Shown piece after piece: positions 42,345 to 53,202 of a stretch of 64,000 nucleotides of DNA. This DNA comes from Exophiala sp. HKRS030 (lineage: Eukaryota > Ascomycota > Eurotiomycetes > Chaetothyriales > Herpotrichiellaceae): the NCBI GenBank assembly GCA_023897205.1, contig JAHWDD010000009.1:620001-684000 (forward strand). The letters are read 5' to 3'. Every line of letters begins with the position of its first letter. The stretch's first letter is position 1. The notes under the pieces are model-generated. The model was given only the letters and a program-made list of their open reading frames with translations, searched no databases and was not told the origin of the DNA. The translations under genes were made by a program, and so were the position numbers.

Positions 42345-44095
42345 ATGGGTTCAATCTCGGATGACCAACATGTCCCATGCGTGGCATTGCCACAGGGGAC
42401 CTTGACGGGAATTGTGCGCGAAGATGATGGTTTCCCTCAACCTGTGGAATGTTTTCTAGGATTCCCTTATGCTGAGCCACCAGTTGGCAACCTTCGATTT
42501 CGACCACCTGTCCCAGTGGAAGCGTCTTCAGAGACATTCGATGCTTCAAAATATGGCAAAGCCGCCCCTGGGAACCCCTTGATCCCACCTCGCATTCCTC
42601 TGGAATACAGCGAAGATTGCTTGAGTGCCAATGTCTTTAAGCCCAAGGTCACCTCGGGAAGTGCTGAATCCCTCCTACCTGTGATGGTGTACTTCCACGG
42701 AGGAGCTTTCAATCGTGGGAACTCTTCCATGCAAGATACCGCCTCCATGGTGGCTTGGTCAGAAAGGCCCTTTGTGGCGGTTTCGTTCAACTACAGAGTT
42801 GGAGCCTTGGGCTTCTTACCTTCGACGAAATCGGCAGAGGAAGGGATCCTCAACCTCGGCTTTCAGGATCAAAGATTGTTACTTCAATGGGTACAAGACA
42901 ACATACATGCCTTTGGTGGAGACAAGAACAATGTGACTTTAATGGGTCTGTCTGCTGGAGCTATAGCTGTGAGTCCCCTGTCCAAAAACAAAATAATTAA
43001 GCAAAGCGGATGAGGCTGTTCGGTGTTACTAATGTCGCCTCGTCAAAAACACAGATTGGACATTTGTGTCTCCATTATAGCGATACCAACCCTGGTCCAT
43101 TCCACCGGGCCATTCTTCAATCCGGCTCAGCTACCACGAGAGATTGTCGCCCTTACAACGCAGACATCATTGAAAAGTTCTTTTCCGAGTTTCTAGCGCG
43201 GACGGGGTGTCCTCAGGCTCTCTCGGCCACTGACACATTCAAATACTTGCGCAAAATTCCTCTTTCTACAATCATTGAGGCTCAAGATGCCGTATTTGAC
43301 AAATACAAGCCGACGATGCTATGGCCTTTTCGTCCGGTCATAGACGGTGACATTATTCCACGGCCACCACTTGAAAGCTGGAACAGTGGTAGGTTCTACA
43401 AAATACCCATCATGACGGGATTCTGCACCAACGAAGGATCTCTGTACGTTGATCGGAAACTATCCCAACCCGAACAGTTTACCAGGTTCATGCGTACCCT
43501 ACTTCCAGGACTCCCCGACGAGGACATCACTCGGTTGAATGATTTATATCCCGATCCGTCCACCGGAGACACCACGTACCAGGACGAAAGAGTCGGACCA
43601 GAGGTTGGACCGCAGTACAAGCGCACCGAAGCTGCGTACGGGCAGTACGCTCTCATCTCGCCGGTTCGACAGACTGCCCATCTTGCCTCTTCCGTCCCGG
43701 ACGCTCCTCCGGTGTACCTCTACCACTGGGACGTGTCGACCACGTTGTACGGTGGTTCCTCCCACGCGGACAATTTGAGATACGAAACCTATCCCGCCGA
43801 AACGACTTCGATATCTCCGGGTCAGAAGGAGGTGTCGGGAATGTTTCATGCTTATATATGCAGCTTCATCTGTAACGGTGGGGACCCGAACAGGTTGCGT
43901 GGGAGATGGTACGACCATCGCCCGACTTGGGAACCCTACACCCATGACCGTCCTCTCACCATGGTGCTGGGTAAAGGTAACAGGGAACTCATAGGGGGTG
44001 AAGTGGGTACGGCCGCCGAATTGATGCGCGAGGCTTGTTACGACGATCAATGTAGGTTTTGGTGGGAGAGGACCAAAACTACTCAGCAGCAATGA
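42345..44095 (+). CDS. Type-B carboxylesterase
   Basis: A 554-residue alpha/beta hydrolase of the carboxylesterase B family, hydrolysing carboxylic esters; the substrate is unknown. Exon 1 is 42345-42968, the intron 42969-43054 (GTGAGT, branch TACTAAT, acceptor ACAG) and exon 2 43055-44095. Landmarks: FLGFPYAEPPVGNLRFRPP, the early EDCLSANVFKP, oxyanion-hole VYFHGGAF, NYRVGALGFL, FQDQRLLLQWVQDNI and the nucleophile elbow GLSAG with Ser203. Family Glu and His residues are expected near GFCTNEGSLY and in the C-terminal region around SHADNLRYE. There is no signal peptide, so it is probably intracellular. It is convergent with the OYE gene and begins the catabolic region. Confidence 0.88.
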
Positions 44096-44129
44096 AAATA
44101 GTGGTCCCTCGTGAGATTTTGATAAAGTA

Positions 44130-44135
44130 AATAAA
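44130..44135 (+). terminator. Polyadenylation signal AATAAA after the carboxylesterase gene
   Basis: A perfect AATAAA lies 35 bases after the stop codon of the carboxylesterase gene, in a short AT-rich gap before the convergent OYE gene. Position and sequence fit a polyadenylation signal; this is inference. Confidence 0.45.
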
Positions 44136-44328
44136 GTATTCTTTTCATTCTGCTATCGTTGTTGTTGTTTTCCTCTGGCCGAACAAAAACAAAAACAAAA
44201 AAAGGGGGGGATCAGCCTCGCCAAAGCCTTGGCAAAATTTGATGAGAACAGTTCTTATTTGAATATTAATCACCAGGTATTCATTGCAATGAGCCTACTC
44301 AGATCATGACATTCAAAACCTTCCAAAG

Positions 44329-45501
44329 TTATCTTGTCCTCATCACTGATCGAATCCTAGGGTCTAGGGGTTGAGGAATAAATGGATAGTCCGTATAACC
44401 CACGGGACTCATTTTGAGATAGAAAGTTTCCCTATTGTAAGGGTTTGGGGGGATACCTGCCTGGATCCGGTACGGCAAGTCCGGCGTGCTGATATAGATT
44501 CTGCCAAAAGCAATAAACACATTCGAGTTTTCGTAAATTTCTTCCGTCGCTTTGCGAGCTGTCTCTGGAGTGAAGCCTCCCGCGAGAATGATGGGAGCTT
44601 CGGGGCCCCAAAGTTCGATAAAGGGGTCGTTTCGGCGGGTCAACACATGATACTCCGCCGTGGCGGCGTCACCCGAGTATCGACTCTCGACGAGATGTAA
44701 ATAAGCCAAACCCAACCTTTTCAGTTCCGAGATCAAATACGAGAATTGTGGTTCCGGGTTCGTTGTCTTCTTGATGTCGTGGCCGTCTGCGTCAAACTCA
44801 CTCCAAGGTGACAATCTAAAGGCGACTTTTCTACCGTCGCCTCCTACCGCCGAGATGATTGCTTTTGTGAGTTCCAGGGCGAACCGAGCTCGATTTGGAG
44901 TACTACCTCCGTACTCGTCGGTTCGATCATTGATTGCCTCTTGAAGGAATTGATCCGGTAAGTAACCGTTGGCACCGTGGACTTCAACACCGTCGAACCC
45001 GGCAGCCATGGCCTTGCGGGCGGCCGTGGCGTAGTCGTCGACAAAGACACGAATTTCTTCTCTTGTCAACGCGTGAGGTACGGATTGGCTTCCTTCCACC
45101 ACAGGTTTTGAACTTGGCCCTACCAGAGGGTAAGGACCACCTTCGGCATTCTGCAAAATCTCGGGGTCTGCTCGTCTACCCAAAGCCCACAGTTGACAAA
45201 AAATAAAACATTTCTTTTCGTGTACCGCGTCTGTAACTTTCTTCCAAGCCGAAATTTGTGTGTCGTTCCAGATCCCGGGGACGCTGGATGTCCCTCCTGC
45301 CCTGGGACTGATGACGGTGGCTTCGGTGATGAGGAGGGTACCTGGAGTGGAAGCACGTTGAGAATAATATTCCTTCACGATATCGTCCATGGGGACGCCG
45401 TCGTCGTCGGCGCGGTATCGCGTCATCGGAGCCATGACCATGCGGTGGCTGACATGAACGTTTCCGATCTTGAGAGGAGAAAAGAGTCGTTCGCGAGACA
45501 T
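44329..45501 (-). CDS. Old Yellow Enzyme family NADH:flavin oxidoreductase
   Basis: A 390-residue, single-exon FMN ene-reductase of the OYE/12-oxophytodienoate reductase family, reducing activated carbon-carbon double bonds with NAD(P)H. It starts at the ATG at 45501 (MSRERLFSPLKIGNVHVSHR). Motifs include MVMAPMTRYRADDDGVP (FMN binding), LITEATVISP, CQLWALGRRAD, the substrate-binding VEVHGANGYLPDQFLQ at about residues 172-187 (the His-Asn pair), NDRTDEYGGS and the phosphate-binding ILAGGFTPETA with FIAFGRIYIS. No transit or signal sequence is seen. It lies on the same strand as the downstream-coordinate reductase at 46.2-47.4 kb. Its role there, perhaps reducing an enone intermediate, is inference. 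Confidence 0.93.
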   Translation of the reverse strand: MSRERLFSPLKIGNVHVSHRMVMAPMTRYRADDDGVPMDDIVKEYYSQRASTPGTLLITEATVISPRAGGTSSVPGIWNDTQISAWKKVTDAVHEKKCFIFCQLWALGRRADPEILQNAEGGPYPLVGPSSKPVVEGSQSVPHALTREEIRVFVDDYATAARKAMAAGFDGVEVHGANGYLPDQFLQEAINDRTDEYGGSTPNRARFALELTKAIISAVGGDGRKVAFRLSPWSEFDADGHDIKKTTNPEPQFSYLISELKRLGLAYLHLVESRYSGDAATAEYHVLTRRNDPFIELWGPEAPIILAGGFTPETARKATEEIYENSNVFIAFGRIYISTPDLPYRIQAGIPPNPYNRETFYLKMSPVGYTDYPFIPQPLDPRIRSVMRTR

Positions 45502-46203
45502 GATGATAGAAGGAGTTGAGAGTGGTTATGATATTGTTTTTTGTGGACAGCTGTTAGATGCCTCCTGTTTCCGTTTGTCGTTGAAAAGTATTTTATCGTC
45601 TCTCACAGGAGATTGACTAGGTATGTGTGAGAACATCAGACCGGGGATAGCCCCCCTGAGGCAAGTGACTTATATAGGTACGGAACTCGTCCTGTAGGGT
45701 GGCGGTGCTCTTTCGAGATTCAATATACGAGTACTGGTATTTGTGCAAGCCATGGCCCACACTTATTGTCACTTGCTTATAAATTGAAAACCAGACTCGC
45801 TTTTTCAGAAACAGAAAGAAACGACCGAGCTAGGGTGTACAAAGACCTTACTAGGAAGTGACAGAGATCCGCATGTTCGTATGCCTTTTTGGCGGTTGTT
45901 TATGTGATTACACGGGGATCTTTCCCATTATCGAAAAAACGATCTAGAGACATGACGGTCTGAACTACACTGACCAAGATCAATAGCGTTTAAAATGAGA
46001 TTTGTAAGATGAGCACAGTAGCCGAGTCCCAGTCCTGATCGTGTCGAGCATCAGGGACTGCAGTCATTCTTTAGCACAGTTAATTTACGAATATCTTGCA
46101 GACCCCCGGTTGAATCACACGAGAACAACCACACATAGACGTACTTTTTCACACAGCTTCTACGACGACGGCGGCGGGCTCAGACCATGCGGCGCCAAAA
46201 GAG
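45502..46203. other. Intergenic, OYE promoter
   Basis: These 702 bases contain the OYE promoter, including a TATA box listed separately, and the 3' region of the reductase gene. I see no gene or repeat. Confidence 0.5.
45669..45676 (-). promoter_or_regulatory. TATA box of the OYE gene
   Basis: On the minus strand this reads TATATAAG, a perfect match to the TATA consensus, 168-175 bases upstream of the OYE ATG. TATA-containing promoters are typical of inducible genes, which would suit an ene-reductase. It is called by sequence and position only. Confidence 0.5.
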
Positions 46204-47378
46204 TCAAGGTGTATCTGAAATCCTATAGACCAGTTTGCCGGCACTGACGCCTCCCATTTTCAGCTTTTCGAGACCGTCCGGCACGCCCGCCAATCCACCC
46301 GGCATCGCCACTTCTCGATGGGGCCTCAGTTTGCCCTGCGAGATCAGTATCTCGGCCGAAGCCATGAACCGCCTGCCCCAGTCGAAGTCCTCCCGAGAGG
46401 CCGGATACTCCAGCTGCTCACCCACCCTAAAAGACTCGCCCCAGATCGTGTACATGTTGGTGCCGACGCTCACGATCTCCGGTCGGGGGCTTTTGTTGGC
46501 GAGGAAAGAAGCGTACCTGCATCCCGTGCCGTCCGACGACAGCGCCTCGGAGCACGCTCGAGCAGAGTCGGAACTAGAGACCAAGTCCCACGCGAGCCTC
46601 AGCTTGTCCTCGGTGAATTCTCGAATCTGTCTTCCAATTTGGTCTGGTGACTCATTGTAGCAGTCAAGCACATGATCGGCCCCGAGACTTTTGACGTATT
46701 CGAAGTTTGTCTCGGAGCAGGTTGTGACGACGGTGTACCCTGATCTTTTGAGCTCATCGAGAGAGATTCTTGGTCATTTTGATGGCTCTCGCGGGGTGGG
46801 TATCAAACATAATAGAAAGGGATAAAGAGGTGGGACCAAACGAAGGAGAAAACATACAGTCTTGCAAATTGAATCCCCAGTGCCCCCGTGGCCGTCGATC
46901 CTCCGTAGATGAGTACGAGCGCCTTGTCTTCTTTTATCGGATTGTCTGGGAGGTTCATCTTCAACCCCTTTTGGTACAGACCCTGCATGACCGTGGCCAG
47001 GCCCAGTGGTAGAGTGGCGGCCTTTTCGAATGGCAACTCCCGAGGTACTTGGAAGCAAAGATCTCCCTTGGCCACTATGTATTCGGCAAACGCCCCGTCC
47101 TCGGGCTGGGATGGGTGGCCCCCGTGCACCGTCCCGGCGACCCGGTCCCCTTTCGAGTAGACCTTGGTCACCCCTTTGCCGACCTCTTCCACATACCCGG
47201 CAAAGTCGCAGCCCAACAGACACCCGTCCGGGACCAACCTCCCCGCCAAATGCTTCCAGTCGGTCGGGTTGAGCGCGACGGCGATGACTTTGACCAAGAC
47301 GCAGTCGTCGCGAAGTTTGGGTTTCGGACGATTTTTCGTCAGGACAGCCTCATCACCACAGGCGACGACAGCCTTCAT
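46204..47378 (-). CDS. Medium-chain enoyl reductase (ToxD/LovC-like zinc-free MDR)
   Basis: A 353-residue medium-chain dehydrogenase/reductase without zinc sites, of the fungal ToxD/LovC trans-enoyl-reductase type. Exon 1 is 47378-46858, the intron 46857-46745 (GTATGT...CAAAAG) and exon 2 46744-46204, joined as IQFARL-SGYTVVTTCS. Landmarks: MKAVVACGDEAVLTKNRPKP, VALNPTDWKHL, LLGCDFAGYVEEVG, PEDGAFAEYIVAKGDL, the dinucleotide loop IYGGSTATGALGIQFA and the C-terminal KMGGVSAGKLVYRI. Members act with reducing polyketide synthases or as stand-alone oxidoreductases; none of the former lies in this window, so a stand-alone or catabolic role is more likely. It is on the same strand as the OYE and the transporter genes. 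Confidence 0.88.
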
Positions 47379-48302
47379 CGTGGAGTAGCAGAGGCCCTTC
47401 TCTGGTCGATTCGGTTGTCTTTGTCACTCTTCTTTTTTTGTCAGGCCACCACGACGACGAATGCGACCATGACTTGCATATTGGCAAAAGGCACGGTGCA
47501 ACGGTCATGAACTTTTTATACGGAGGTGGCACGGAGTAGTATCAACTTAACCTTCTGGAGTCAAAAGCCCCTACTTACTGATTGGCAAAGTAGTCCTTCA
47601 GATCGCAATTCAGTGATCAAGTCGTGCAAGCAAAGACTCGATACAGTTACGTGGCGAAACCAAAAGGAGGGAGGGCTTTCTGGACTTGTCATGAAAACGG
47701 CCCCACTCCGTCAGAGAGGTCTTCTTCATCGCGTATTCCCGTATTGGCCCCCAAAGTAACCATCCCCCAGAGTACGTTCATTTGTCATCGGTTCATAAAT
47801 TCATGCACATCAGGGGAGGCAACCTGCCACATCACCGAGAGAAAAAGAAAGGGTTAGAGGTGGTGATAGATTATTCAACATGGAAAATGGAGCATGTTGT
47901 TATCCGATCCCATGAGACTCGTCTTGGTACGGACAGTCAAATCAGAGGTCGCAAATCGATTAATCAGATTAGAGATCAAGAATATCATACGATCGATCGC
48001 TCTGCCAATTGTCCTCTAGTCCATTTATCCCACAGCTTCGGACTGGCATTTGATGTGCAGAATTCAAATCGATTGATCTTCTTCAATAGTCTCATCTATA
48101 TCCTCACTGCCCAAGCGTGACCTTGAAAAAGAGCGACACTTTTTTTGATATCGGAGGTCTGAGAGCCAGCGAAGGGCGAAATTGTCTCTGTTGCACCTCT
48201 GGAGAGCCTCGGGGAAATGTTGAATATATATAAAACCTGTGCAATGAGGCTGGTATTTCCCAGTAGTAAACTTGAGGAATGCTATATGGCCATGTTTGAC
48301 TT
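47379..48302. other. Intergenic region
   Basis: These 924 bases hold the reductase promoter and the transporter 3' region. Near 47520 the motif family TACGGAG recurs in two imperfect copies. No gene is recognisable. Confidence 0.45.
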
Positions 48303-49972
48303 TCAAGACCCTAGCCCATCATTCGTCGTCTCCAGGCTGGCGCCTGTCTTGGTGTCTCTTTGCTGACAGATATCCCTTTCTGCCTTTGTAAATGTCATGT
48401 CAATATCTGCAGCGGCTGCCTTGTCAGGGTTCTCTTCGATGACATGCTGCGGGATGACCACCCCTTCCTCTCCCACAAAGTATTCGGTCTCTTTGATATG
48501 ATATGCTGCCAAATAAACGAAGACTAGGATTCCTGTAGCATAAAACGTGAAAATCACCCCGGCCTCCTTGATGTAGGGGACGCCGATCGAGTCAACCCCA
48601 AAACATATAGCTTCTCCGGCAGCCAGGAAACTTCTGTATACGCCCTGAGAAAAAAAAAAGACGGTGGCGTTAGCCTATAACACCAAATAAACAGAAAGGG
48701 CAAAAGACATCAACTTACAGCATAGACGGCGGACTTGCGGGGTGAGTTCGTCAGGGCACTCAGGAAATAGAGCGTAATGTACTGGAACAAGACACTAGAA
48801 ACCCAGGTGAGAACAAACAGAACGAAGATAGGTCCGAATCTTGGCTCGTTCCAGTCTAGGGGATTGGTCGGGGGGCTTTTGCGGTTATAGTCGCGAACGC
48901 GGATGATTTCCCACATCCAGGCGCCCATGAGGGGGATACCAACCACCGCAAGGCCGACGAATGCTCTCTTGCGCCGAGGCCAGGTCTTGTGGTCCAAGAT
49001 CTTCTGCAATCCATAGCCACATGGTACTTGTATGACGACAGCCATGAAAGACAAGAGACATCTCGTCCGTAGATTATTGTGGTAGGCATTGACGGACCCC
49101 GAGTAGACCAGGAAGGTTTCGGAAGGGAGAAAGGCTGGAATCATGATCATGAGTTTCCAGTCCTTGAAGATCTCCAGGTTGGATTTCAACTCTTCTTTCC
49201 ATCCACGGGACTTGATGGTGAAAAGTTGCGTGCCATCATCCCGAATGATTTTCGAAGGAGGTCTCAAAAAGAAGGACAGAAGGCAAGCGACGCCCATCAG
49301 GGCTATCAGGGTGGCATAGACTGCGGTCGGGACACCAGCAACATCTACCCGATTGCGATTGATAATGAGGACAATGAGCCCACCAACGCCTGCGCCTACC
49401 GCTTGTAGATTGACCGACATCGTGATGAATGCACCTCTCTCTTTTTCCTCCGAGTATGACATGGCGATCGACCCCATAGTCACCCAGATCAGGCCGGCTG
49501 ATAACTGTAATCTGACCGTTAGTTGGGATGGTCTATCATCAGAAAAGGAGCTTATCGGGACTAACACCAATTGCAACACCTGAGAAGATGGGAAACCAGT
49601 TGTTACCGGTGGCATCAAAATACCAGAGACCGCCGACGTAGAGAATGAAACCAATGATGCCAATGCAGGCAGATATTGCTGGCCCAATGGTATTGAGAAC
49701 GGTCCTAGCAAAGGCCGAGGAGAAGAACCAAACAGCACAAAGAGTGCTATTGACGATTTGAACAGTTTCGTAAGAGCTGGGCTTGCCGCCTCCAGCACCG
49801 AGTAGGTTTAGACACTGATACATGCCCACAGTTAAGCCTATGATGACTCCCATGTTGACACTATTGTTTGTCAGTCTATTTTCATCCCGAGGATACTGTT
49901 GGAGGAAGCATACTTTTGCCAATATGGTGAATTTAGGCGCAGCGGCGGAAGCCCTGGGATTTTGATAGCCAT
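48303..49972 (-). CDS. UNC93-like major facilitator (DUF895) membrane transporter
   Basis: A 493-residue membrane protein of the fungal UNC93-like MFS group, built from four exons: 49972-49914, 49860-49566, 49504-48719 and 48644-48303. Donors are GTATGC, GTTAGT and GTAAGT and all phases close. It starts MAIKIPGLPPLRLNSPYWQN and continues VNMGVIIGLTVGMYQCLNLLG. About eleven hydrophobic segments are visible, for example LNTIGPAISACIGIIGFILY, LIWVTMGSIAMSY, MVGVACLL-like helices and FVLFVLTWVSSVLFQYITLY. The C-terminal tail is acidic and cytoplasmic. Substrates of this group are largely unknown. Its position next to a Zn2Cys6 regulator and hydrolases suggests it imports or exports the compound they handle. 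Confidence 0.85.
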
Positions 49973-50567
49973 GCTGTAAGAAGTCAACACCTCAATGTTT
50001 CGAAATGATGATACTGACACCCGAGCACTATTTCCAGGGCAGGGCTGGGTATTTATGAATCAGGAATAGAACGGTGTCAGCCCATAACATTTCACTTATC
50101 ATGACCAACTTGGTATACGTTGTGGTTGAGGAAAAGTGGATCGTGGGGTCCTAGGGGGTTCCCCAGGTTCAGGAAACGGGATTGTCCTTCACAAACCCAT
50201 AGCCAGACGCTTGAAGCCGTCTGGGGAAACCTAAAGCGTGGTTTATCTCGCCAAAATGGTTTTGACAGTATTTCAGCCATGATTTCAACACAAGATATCG
50301 TTGACCGACGAGCATAGACTCGCTTAGCTCCGATGGGGGAGAGATCTCTTGTGATTATGCAGGTCAGCCGTGTTGATTGTTTGTTCGCGGCTTCGTCCGC
50401 CTGGAGTACTTCTGCTTGGAGCAGATGAATTACCAGCTTTACTGGCAGCTCCTCAGCGAGTTGTATACAATGAAGTAAATCCTTGAAGACGTTGCTTCTA
50501 TGGCCTGAGCATACATCTCTGGCTCCACTCGCCTGAAGTTGAAAGGTCCTGGTAAGTTGCGTGGGCT
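49973..50567. other. Intergenic, promoter of the transporter gene
   Basis: These 595 bases separate the transporter start from the stop of the first Zn2Cys6 gene, both on the minus strand. A minus-strand frame at 50092-50571 has no recognisable content and is not called. Confidence 0.45.
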
Positions 50568-52805
50568 TCAAATGAAATCATTCATATCAGAAGACTGTCC
50601 CCCGTACATTAATGCAGCAAAAATCTCCTCTGAGGCTATCCCAGAAAAGTCCCACGTCATCGGATCACCGTAGTCAATGGAGTAGGATTCGGGAAAACTC
50701 GCAAATGTCTGATCTAGACCAGGTTGACCTTCAACCCAGGCACGGTCGATTGAAATGATCTCTTGGTTGCCTGGAGCTTGGACCCCAGCAGGCCCTAGAA
50801 TCGGAGCAATTTGTTCGGGCAAATGAGATGAAATCCCCAATGTCTGAGAGATACCTGTCGTTTGTGGGGGAAGTTGTTCTTGCGATGATGGTGGCACAAA
50901 TAGGGTCATTTGCTCAAGCTTTTCCTTTATCAACGTAGACTCGGTTCTCCATGAGTCTTGTCCGTCTGACCATTGTTGTAAATACTCCAACACTGAGGTG
51001 GAAATCGATTCCAGCTGAGAGGCGTGGGGCACTATGCTTGGCCATCGGTGGGATATTTTCCAGATGAGACTTGGGAACATTTTGATATATCTAATGAGGA
51101 TCCTAATGTCCTCGCCACCTAGGTGTTGACGGTCTTGATCTTCGGATTCGATCCCCATCAAAGCAGACGAGAGAAGATAGACACCGGCTTCGATAGCAGT
51201 GTGTGCAGCATGCCAAATCATGAACATCTTACCTAAGCGTTGCAGCACAGTGAACTCTTTTATAAGGGCTATCGATGCTTTGATGGCCTTTTTGCTCATC
51301 TCTTCGTTTGGGTAAGGACATCGCGGAGAAGGTCGATTCAACCTCAGAACTTGGCCCTGAAATAGCAACTCATGGAACTCAATCTTCTCCGTGAGATTGA
51401 TGCTTTGGCGAACGGCGCGATACCACTCATCCAGTCGGGTCTGTATATTTGTATAAAAGTATTCGAAGGAAGTGTTCACTTCGGAGGCGTCAGGTGTCAA
51501 ATTAGGATAGTACAACCCCAAGGTATTATCACACTCGATTTCCCTAAGTGACCACATGTGCGCAGAGTGAGTAGGCATTGATCGAGACTCGGAGTCGGGA
51601 AACTGGACATTCAGATCAGAAAATTAATCACAGCTGGATGGCGTGGATTGACAGCACCTTGGCCAGGATTTCAGGTTTCGACCATTTGAAAGGTTCACAA
51701 CGGACAATGTGAACCGCGCTGTAGATTTTGTCAGATTTGCCAGCCCCAGCGGAGAAAGTTGGCGGGGATGCTCACGCATCAATATTCAATGCATTCCAAA
51801 ACATTCTCCGCCGGGTGTTTAATATTTCCGAACTTAGCTCGGCCTGCATTGAGATTGGCAGTTCTTCATGAAGACCAAGTTGCAATGCCAGTCTACTGGC
51901 CGCAGCGGCACAGTGACTGACGCTCACATGCTGAGGATTTAAAAAGCCGTAATGTGTCAGGAGTTGTAGGGCCTGCAGACGTTCCCACGAGTTTGTGGTA
52001 CCGACTTGTTGTAGGTGTCCAACAGCGGTGGCCCACAGACCATACGTGGTTATTGCTGCCCTTTGCTCATCGATATGGACGAGAGTGTTCGAGCTAATAG
52101 CCAACGTAATACAAACAACAAAGGGTTCGTACCCGATGAGCTGTGGGCCTTCATACACTCTGTCTCGGGCTCTGTAGAGATCTTCCTCTCCAATCGAGGG
52201 GTACTGTGGGCGATAGGTCTCGCAGTAGTGCTTCAACAATGCGTCCACGACATGGCGAGGAATTGAAGAAATCTCGACTGGCCGCGGCGTCGTGACTGCT
52301 GGCTCAGCAGGCTTCATGCCATCCAAAGCATGCCCCTTGAACGGTGGTACTGGTGAATCGGAGAGAAAGTATTCGGAATCAAGAGGGAGGAGTGACTCCG
52401 GCCTACGGGATCGTCCAGTCGGTCCGGCAGTTGCTGTCGCCAGGCGGGATGCGAGTCTCTCCACCGCGCTATCGACGTTGTCCAGGATGTTGGAGTTGCG
52501 GCTCTTAATTTCTGCTAGTTCGAGTTCCAGTGCAGCCACTCGCTCTTCCAGGTGGCGAGCCACGCTCCGGGGCTTGTCAGTCCCATGGAGGGAATCGAAG
52601 CCCAAACACGTCGCCCCTGCATTGAAACATGCACCGCAGCTCGGGTAATTCAAGTCACACTAGCAGTCATCTCAAGTCAGGACATCTATGCGATCCAAAA
52701 GACCGTCTCATCAAGGTTGCATACTCGAATTTTTCTTTTCCGGCAGCGCGCGCATGCTTTACTTTGGCGCTGCCTTTTTGACGCTTCCGAAGACGTGGCG
52801 GCCAT
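50568..52805 (-). CDS. Zn2Cys6 fungal transcription factor (cluster regulator candidate 1)
   Basis: A Zn(II)2Cys6 regulator of about 686 residues. Exon 1 (52805-52725) starts MAATSSEASKRQRQSKACAR; a 65-base intron (52724-52660) splits the zinc cluster. Joined, it reads CARCRKRKIRCD then LNYPSCGACFNAGATC, with all six cysteines. A coiled-coil-like ARHLEERVAALELELAEIK follows, then the fungal-specific TF domain (YPSIGEEDLYRAR, ASRLALQLGLHEE, RRRMFWNALNID). Exon 2 is 52659-51776 and the last exon is 51602-50568. Between them I model a 61-base exon (51718-51658), which closes the frame. Its residues do not match the usual GLP-type motif after the FW segment and its donor is weak, so this join is uncertain. 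It probably regulates the neighbouring transporter or hydrolase genes. Confidence 0.75.
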
Positions 52806-53202
52806 ATTCGTCAATCTCCTTACTGATATCCGAGAGTGCAGCGTGCACTAACCGGTCAGACGTGCCACCAGTGCAATGATGGAGACAGCTTGAGTACATT
52901 GAAAGATATACATATCGTGTAGAAGTAGTGTAGGAAGGTGAGTGAATGAATGGAAGTTGTAGAATCTTAAGACTAACGCGTTTAGTATACGCTAACTATT
53001 CTTGGAAAGTAAGACCCTGGCCAGGAGAATGTGAGGCATCATACCTCATTGAGAGAAAAGGTATGTATGAGGTATGATACGGAATGAATAGTCTCTCTTA
53101 TTGCCATTGATGCTTATTCATAATCTGCAACAAAATGAATGAATCAAACAACTGGTCCATCTTGAGAGGACTTTCCCTTGCCTTCCCACTTCCACCATAT
53201 AG
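52806..53202. other. Intergenic with a 12-bp perfect inverted repeat
   Basis: These 397 bases hold the regulator-1 promoter and the hydrolase 3' region. A perfect 12-base inverted repeat (ATCATACCTCAT at 53038-53049 and its complement at 53067-53078) with a 17-base loop is listed separately. No gene is seen. Confidence 0.5.
53038..53078. repeat. Perfect 12-bp inverted repeat, possible hairpin
   Basis: ATCATACCTCAT at 53038-53049 is followed after 17 bases by its exact reverse complement ATGAGGTATGAT at 53067-53078. It can fold as a stem-loop in the 3' UTR of the hydrolase mRNA, or serve as a dyad in the regulator-1 promoter. Function unknown. Confidence 0.7.

Noticed and set aside
44329..47378. 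Secondary-metabolite cluster built on the LovC-like reductase
   Set aside because: No PKS, NRPS or terpene synthase lies in the window and the reductase can act alone. The LaeA-like gene is over 40 kb away and of a large generic family.
50568..52805. Calling regulator 1 a pseudogene
   Set aside because: One join is odd, but both halves have long open frames and an intact zinc cluster, so a splice-model error is just as likely.
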